Below are positions 6,886 through 9,384 of a stretch of 9,384 nucleotides of DNA, piece by piece. Location of the stretch: NCBI GenBank assembly GCA_025360685.1, contig JANYBR010000419.1, forward strand, positions 1 to 9,384. Reading direction: 5' to 3'. The stretch is from Pseudomonadota bacterium. Lineage in GTDB: Bacteria; Pseudomonadota; Alphaproteobacteria; Micropepsales; Micropepsaceae. The notes below the pieces were generated by a model. That model had not been told where the DNA came from and did not search any database. It worked only from the letters and a program-made list of their open reading frames with translations. The stretch's first letter is position 1. Every line of letters starts with the position of its first letter. The translations under genes and the position numbers were made by a program.

Positions 6886-7715
6886 AATTCGAACGCCTTG
6901 AGATCGACTTCGCCCGTGAACACGAGCGTGCCGGGCCCGGTCATCAGAATGTGATCGTCGCTCTCGCGCAATTCGATCTGCAAGGTACCGCCGTCCAGGA
7001 CCACTTCCACCTTGCGTCCCGCTATCCCGCGCCGGAACGCGGCCACGACAGTGGCGCAGGCACCTGTGCCGCAGGCCTGCGTGATGCCGACGCCGCGCTC
7101 CCACACGCGCATGCGCAGGCGATCCTTGCGATGGACGCTGACGAACTCGACATTGGTGCGCTCGGGAAACATCGGATGACTCTCGATGCGCGCACCCAAT
7201 CCGGCGACCGGCGCTATGTCAGCATCGTCGACGAAAAGCACCACATGGGGATTGCCGACCGACACGGCGCTGGCAATATGGTTGGTGCCGTCGACATTGA
7301 GATGGAACATGTTCGTGTCGGCGGCATGCGCCAGCGGTACCTCGTGCCACATCGTCTTGGGTGCGCCCATGTCGACCGTGACGAGGCCATCGCCGGCGTC
7401 GCTGCAGACCAGCGTCCCGCCCACCGTGTCGATACGCACCGACGTGCGGCCGGTTTCCGCCATCAGCAGCCGCGCCACGCAGCGCGCCGCATTGCCGCAG
7501 CTTTCCACCTCGCCGCCGTCGGCGTTCTGGATCTTCATCACCGCGTCGAATTTGCCGTGACCGGGTTCGATCACGATCACCTGGTCGCAGCCGATGCCGA
7601 AGCGGCGGTCCGCGATGGCGCGCGCGGTTGCGCTGTCGAGCGCGAGCGGCTGCTTCCTCGCGTCGAAGACGACGAAATCGTTCCCCAGCCCGTGCATTTT
7701 GCGGAATTGCGTCAT
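6882..7715 (-). CDS. dapF: Diaminopimelate epimerase
   Basis: PLP-independent racemase converting LL-diaminopimelate to the meso form, for lysine and peptidoglycan synthesis in the cytoplasm. It has 277 residues in two similar halves. The catalytic cysteine pair is visible as ESCGNAARC (about C73) and ACGTGA (about C215), and the N-terminus has the conserved FRKMHGLGNDFVVFD. I chose ATG 7715 because the family begins at MTQFRKMHG. An in-frame ATG at 7733 adds six residues (MLIYGA) that do not look family-like. A GGAG lies only 2 nt before ATG 7715, too close for an ideal ribosome site, and a TATATA box is just upstream, so the message may have almost no leader. First gene of the coupled operon dapF-mtaB-ftsY-yciB. 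Confidence 0.96.
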   Translation of the reverse strand: MTQFRKMHGLGNDFVVFDARKQPLALDSATARAIADRRFGIGCDQVIVIEPGHGKFDAVMKIQNADGGEVESCGNAARCVARLLMAETGRTSVRIDTVGGTLVCSDAGDGLVTVDMGAPKTMWHEVPLAHAADTNMFHLNVDGTNHIASAVSVGNPHVVLFVDDADIAPVAGLGARIESHPMFPERTNVEFVSVHRKDRLRMRVWERGVGITQACGTGACATVVAAFRRGIAGRKVEVVLDGGTLQIELRESDDHILMTGPGTLVFTGEVDLKAFEL

Positions 7716-7728
7716 GGCTCCGTATATA
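7699..7728 (+). promoter_or_regulatory. Possible promoter at the dapF / NTF2-like divergent gap
   Basis: The plus strand has TTGCGG at 7699-7704 and TATATA at 7723-7728 with an 18-nt spacer, a fair sigma-70-like pair for the gene starting at 7791. The TATATA is self-complementary, so it could also serve as -10 for dapF on the minus strand, in which case transcription would start within a base or two of ATG 7715. I see no good -35 for the minus direction. Inference from spacing only. Confidence 0.3.
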
Positions 7729-7790
7729 AGCATCGGCGAGGTTCGCGGCCAGTGGCGGATTGACCGCAGGCCGCCACGAGAAGTTGGTCC

Positions 7791-8231
7791 ATGGAGCAGA
7801 ATGTCTCAATCTCGGCCGAGCTGGATGAGCGTCATAGCGCCGCCAATGCCGCATTCGTGACGAGAAACATACTCGCCTATCAGGACATATTTTCGCCTTC
7901 GCTGGTCTATCAGCAGGCCGATGGAACGGTCATAGACCGTGGTCAATTGATGAGAGACGTCGCCCGGCAATTTCGCAACCTGAGCCAAGCGAGGTCATCC
8001 TATTTTCGCGAGAGTCTGGTTGCCGTCGGTGATAGGGTGAGCGAAACTCACGTGCAGACGGCAGAGACGCAGGCCACCGCGTTCGGCATTCTGCACCGGC
8101 GCTGGAGGATCGATCGCCAGGGCGACTACACTTGGAGCAAGTCGAGCGGGGTGTGGCTGATCGAGCGGGTCAAAGTTCTTTCGGAAACCGGTTTCCCAGC
8201 AGGTTGGCGCATCGGATGGCGCATTCGCTGA
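7791..8231 (+). CDS. SnoaL/DUF4440-like NTF2-superfamily protein
   Basis: A 146-residue soluble protein that looks like the cone-shaped NTF2 fold. It opens with a helix (LDERHSAANAAFVTRN), then a strand with the typical SPSLVYQQADGTVIDRGQLMRDV, where the 'x-A-D-G-x-x-x-x-x-G' step of SnoaL/DUF4440 proteins is visible. It ends with strands carrying TWSKSSGVWLIERVKVLSE, matching the closing W-x-I/L strand of the family. Many such proteins are ligand-binding or small isomerase-like domains; no catalytic residue or substrate can be proposed. ATG 7791 has a moderate GAGAAG about 7 nt upstream. It is divergent from dapF (75-bp gap) and convergent with the toxin-antitoxin pair. No close relative is recognised by eye, so the family call is moderate. 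Confidence 0.68.
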   Translation: MEQNVSISAELDERHSAANAAFVTRNILAYQDIFSPSLVYQQADGTVIDRGQLMRDVARQFRNLSQARSSYFRESLVAVGDRVSETHVQTAETQATAFGILHRRWRIDRQGDYTWSKSSGVWLIERVKVLSETGFPAGWRIGWRIR

Positions 8232-8246
8232 TCTCGAACCGAGATC
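8230..8246. terminator. Hairpin between convergent NTF2-like gene and higA
   Basis: A perfect 7-bp inverted repeat GATCTCG / CGAGATC with an AAC loop overlaps the stop codon of the gene ending at 8231 and lies 23 nt beyond the higA stop. It could serve both convergent genes. Neither strand has a run of T after the stem, so it is not a classic Rho-independent terminator. Confidence 0.35.
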
Positions 8247-8269
8247 GGAGCGTAAGGGTTTGCGAAATA

Positions 8270-8653
8270 CTACTCTGCGGCGATGTCATGAACCGGGATG
8301 CGGTCGAGCTTGCCGTGCAAGTTAGCTTGCGCTTGCCATAGGTCGAACGCCTGCTGCATTCGCATCCATAGACCCGGACCGTTGCCGCAAAACCGGCCCA
8401 GTCGAAGCGCCATTTCGGCCGTAACCGCGGAACGTGCCGACATAAGGGCATGAAGCGTTTGACGCGAAACGCCCAACTGGCGGGCAGCTTCGCTTACCGA
8501 CAGTTTAAGTTCGGGCAAAACGATGTCGCGGAACAATTCTCCGGGATGCGTCGGGCGGCGTGTGACGCGAGGCTCAGTGGTCTTGGACGAGATCGACTTT
8601 GCTCGCCTCGCCGTCTTGCCACTCAAACGTGATGCGCCACGGTCCATTGACAT
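8270..8653 (-). CDS. higA: HigA-family antitoxin (HTH XRE, start uncertain)
   Basis: Antitoxin that should bind and neutralise HigB and repress the operon. The family core starts at about residue 31 of this frame (TRRPTHPGELFRDIVLPELK). The XRE helix-turn-helix follows (LSVSEAARQLGVSRQTLHAL), then TAEMALRLGRFCGNGPGLWMRMQQAFDLWQA, the hallmark of HigA of the VapI type. Family members of about 98 residues usually begin just before TRRPTHPGE. Here that codon (8566-8564, 7 nt after the higB stop) is GTC, not ATG or GTG. The nearest upstream starts are ATG 8653 or 8647, or TTG 8626, giving a 20- to 30-residue basic extension that overlaps higB by up to 80 nt. The coordinates use the longest form. 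Either the extension is real or translation begins at a non-standard codon. Confidence 0.88.
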   Translation of the reverse strand: MSMDRGASRLSGKTARRAKSISSKTTEPRVTRRPTHPGELFRDIVLPELKLSVSEAARQLGVSRQTLHALMSARSAVTAEMALRLGRFCGNGPGLWMRMQQAFDLWQAQANLHGKLDRIPVHDIAAE

Positions 8654-8852
8654 CTACTCGCCATCTCACCGGCCGGTATCGGCTATCGGGATGAAGCCGC
8701 AGTCCGGGAAGCCGAAGGTCGTCCAAAGTCCTAGCCTGATGAAGAGCGTCGAGTATTTGTAGCGTCCGTTTGACCAAATCTTGCCGAATTTTGGCCGTGC
8801 GGCCTTTCTCGAAGAGCTCCTTCAGGCTCTTGTTCGCAAATGATTGAATCAA
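8574..8852 (-). CDS. higB: HigB/RelE-family toxin
   Basis: Ribosome-dependent mRNA interferase of the plasmid maintenance killer (HigB) family, acting in the cytoplasm and held inactive by HigA. From TTG 8852 it has 92 residues, the normal length. It begins IQSFANKSLKELFEKG, then RLHPDSRYRPVRWRVDVNG and WRITFEWQDGEASKVDLV, the conserved C-terminal strands with the basic and aromatic residues used in catalysis. I chose TTG because family proteins start M-I-x-S-F and because GGAG lies 8 nt upstream. An in-frame GTG at 8894 would add 14 residues with no good ribosome site. The toxin precedes the antitoxin, as is normal for higBA. The pair sits in a non-syntenic patch between dapF and the ffh remnant, suggesting later acquisition. 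Confidence 0.9.
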   Translation of the reverse strand: MIQSFANKSLKELFEKGRTAKIRQDLVKRTLQILDALHQARTLDDLRLPGLRLHPDSRYRPVRWRVDVNGPWRITFEWQDGEASKVDLVQDH

Positions 8853-8955
8853 CGCACCGTCTCCGCCTGAATCCGTGAAGGAACGCTCTGTCACGATTTC
8901 TGTGAGGCCAACGCAAAGTCGCCGGTCGCGGTGCGAAACTCATCCACCCATCTCG

Positions 8956-8984
8956 ACTATCGCGCGATCTCAAATGACTGTCAA
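8956..8984 (-). promoter_or_regulatory. Sigma-70-type promoter of higBA
   Basis: On the minus strand TTGACA (8984-8979) is a perfect -35 and GATAGT (8961-8956) a fair -10, with a 17-nt spacer. The start of transcription would fall near 8949, about 95 nt before the TTG start of higB. It is the best promoter match I found in the window, and it points straight at the toxin-antitoxin pair. Confidence 0.7.
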
Positions 8985-8999
8985 GAGATGCTTTACAGT
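8977..8999. promoter_or_regulatory. Inverted repeat over the higBA -35 box (candidate HigA operator)
   Basis: Arms ACTGTCAAG (8977-8985) and CTTTACAGT (8991-8999) match as reverse complements at 8 of 9 positions, with a 5-nt centre. The left arm contains the -35 hexamer of the higBA promoter. An autorepressor such as HigA commonly binds this kind of site. A second, perfect 10-bp palindrome ATCGCGCGAT lies at 8959-8968, touching the -10 box. Which of the two is bound, if either, is inference. Confidence 0.5.
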
Positions 9000-9087
9000 T
9001 TGACTGCAATCGAGACCACGCCTAAAACCCGCGGCATCCGGAAATCGCCACAGGCCTTTTCCGGTCCCGGGCTCGGCCCAGGATCGC

Positions 9088-9128
9088 CCCCAGGCAGCGC
9101 GTTGCGCCCCCTGGGGTTGTTTTGCTTT
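9088..9128 (+). terminator. Orphan terminator-like hairpin
   Basis: On the plus strand CCCCAGG (9088-9094) pairs with CCTGGGG (9110-9116), and inside it GCGC (9097-9100) pairs with GCGC (9104-9107) around a GTT loop. A T-rich tract follows (9117-9128, TTGTTTTGCTTT). The structure fits an intrinsic terminator, but no plus-strand gene ends upstream of it: the nearest genes to the left run the other way. It could end a small RNA or a gene lost in the rearrangement. Confidence 0.4.
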
Positions 9129-9165
9129 GCAGACGGATGATGCGTTGGTGAAAAAAATAAATCTC

Positions 9166-9256
9166 CTCCATGGCCGGCCCCCGAGCCGGCCATCCAATCC
9201 ATTGAGCGCGCGGACGCGCGCTCTGATGGGTGGCCGGGTCAAGCCCGGCCATGGAG
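9166..9256. repeat. Palindromic REP/MITE-like element, three nested hairpins
   Basis: The ends are a perfect 12-bp inverted repeat, CTCCATGGCCGG (9166-9177) and CCGGCCATGGAG (9245-9256). Within it lie three stem-loops: ATGGCCGGC/GCCGGCCAT (9170-9178 with 9185-9193), GAGCGCGC/GCGCGCTC (9204-9211 with 9216-9223), and TGGCCGGG/CCCGGCCA (9231-9238 with 9244-9251). The minus strand can be read as MAGLDPATHQ, a peptide found in many spurious ORFs of rhizobial genomes because this repeat family is so common there. It encodes no protein of its own, and I see no clear target-site duplication. It lies 17 bp from the point where ffh similarity ends. Confidence 0.85.
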
Positions 9257-9273
9257 AATGTTGATGTTCGACT

Positions 9274-9384
9274 CGCTTCAATCAGAGCGTTGCGCACTTC
9301 GCCGAGCGCTTCGTCGACATCGGCCTCCGACAGCGCGCCGCGGCCGCGAAGCCGGTCGAACACGCCACCAAGGCGGGATTGAAG
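9274..9384 (-). pseudogene. ffh: Truncated 5' fragment of ffh (SRP GTPase Ffh), continues past window edge
   Basis: The first 37 readable codons match the N domain of Ffh, the 54-kDa SRP protein that binds signal sequences and the 4.5S RNA: LGGVFDRLRGRGALSEAD followed by VDEALGEVRNALIEA. Ffh proteins continue at this point with an acidic/hydrophobic helix (typically D-V-A-L-x-V-V). Here the frame instead runs on as SRTSTFSMAGLDPATHQ through the palindromic repeat to a stop at 9022-9024. No Ffh G domain or M domain is found anywhere to the left. The start codon is outside the window; a GTG at 9363 lies inside the conserved region and is not a true start. In related genomes ffh lies near dapF, so the location fits a relic of the original locus. 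A complete copy must be expected elsewhere. Confidence 0.8.

Larger units (their letters stand above)
8895..9165. other. Non-coding stretch upstream of higBA
   Basis: No convincing protein gene is seen here on either strand. Short open frames across 8930-9280 lack recognisable domains and run through repeats. The left part (8949-8999) holds the higBA promoter and operator candidates. The middle (9020-9116) is a GC-rich, partly self-complementary segment ending in the orphan hairpin. The right end (9151-9163) is a short A/T-rich tract that abuts the palindromic repeat. Confidence 0.5.

Noticed and set aside
6951..7763. A 270-codon plus-strand ORF across dapF
   Set aside because: It is His/Arg/Ala-rich shadow coding antisense to dapF, whose catalytic motifs are intact.
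9020..9130. SRP (4.5S) RNA or another known structured RNA in the GC-rich gap
   Set aside because: The conserved SRP RNA loop (GGAAGCAGCC-like) and tetraloop arrangement are absent; only a terminator-like stem is visible.
9022..9363. A 113-codon minus-strand ORF starting at GTG 9363
   Set aside because: Its first third is the ffh remnant, the middle is the palindromic repeat (MAGLDPATHQ), and the rest has no domain; the GTG lies inside conserved Ffh sequence, so it is not an independent gene.
1..9384. CRISPR array, tRNA genes, transposase or phage genes
   Set aside because: No regularly spaced repeats, no cloverleaf candidates and no transposase, integrase or phage motifs were seen on either strand.

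Overview
GC-rich DNA from an alphaproteobacterium, most likely a member of the Hyphomicrobiales (Rhizobiales). The reasons are the gene order (ccmA-B-C-D-G close to yciB, ftsY, mtaB, dapF and an ffh remnant), a short FtsY without a long acidic N-terminal domain, and a palindromic repeat whose minus strand reads MAGLDPATHQ, a peptide typical of repeat-derived ORFs in rhizobial genomes. The organism call rests on recognition of families, not on a database search.

Layout. Positions 1-2542 (+) hold most of a cytochrome c maturation (System I) operon: ccmA (5' end outside the window), ccmB, ccmC, ccmD and ccmG. Together they give the heme-handling ABC/CcmC module and the periplasmic thioredoxin that reduces apocytochrome c. 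A small unrecognised gene follows (2562-2840), facing a MarR-family regulator (2851-3360, -). A Nudix hydrolase (3565-4131, +) converges with a compact minus-strand operon that reads dapF, mtaB, ftsY, yciB (7715 down to 4128). Every junction in that operon is a 4-nt stop/start overlap. A SnoaL/NTF2-like protein (7791-8231, +) diverges from dapF.

The right end is accessory and looks rearranged. It holds a HigBA-type toxin-antitoxin pair (8270-8852, -) with a near-consensus promoter overlapped by a good inverted repeat. Beyond that is about 370 bp without a convincing gene, containing an orphan terminator-like hairpin and a 91-bp three-hairpin palindromic repeat. At the window edge the reading frame of ffh (SRP protein) is recognisable for only about 37 codons before it stops abruptly near the repeat.

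I saw no clearly new multi-gene system. The best leads are the broken copy of ffh, normally an essential gene, beside a repeat and a toxin-antitoxin module, and the HigA reading frame, which has a GTC codon where the family usually starts.
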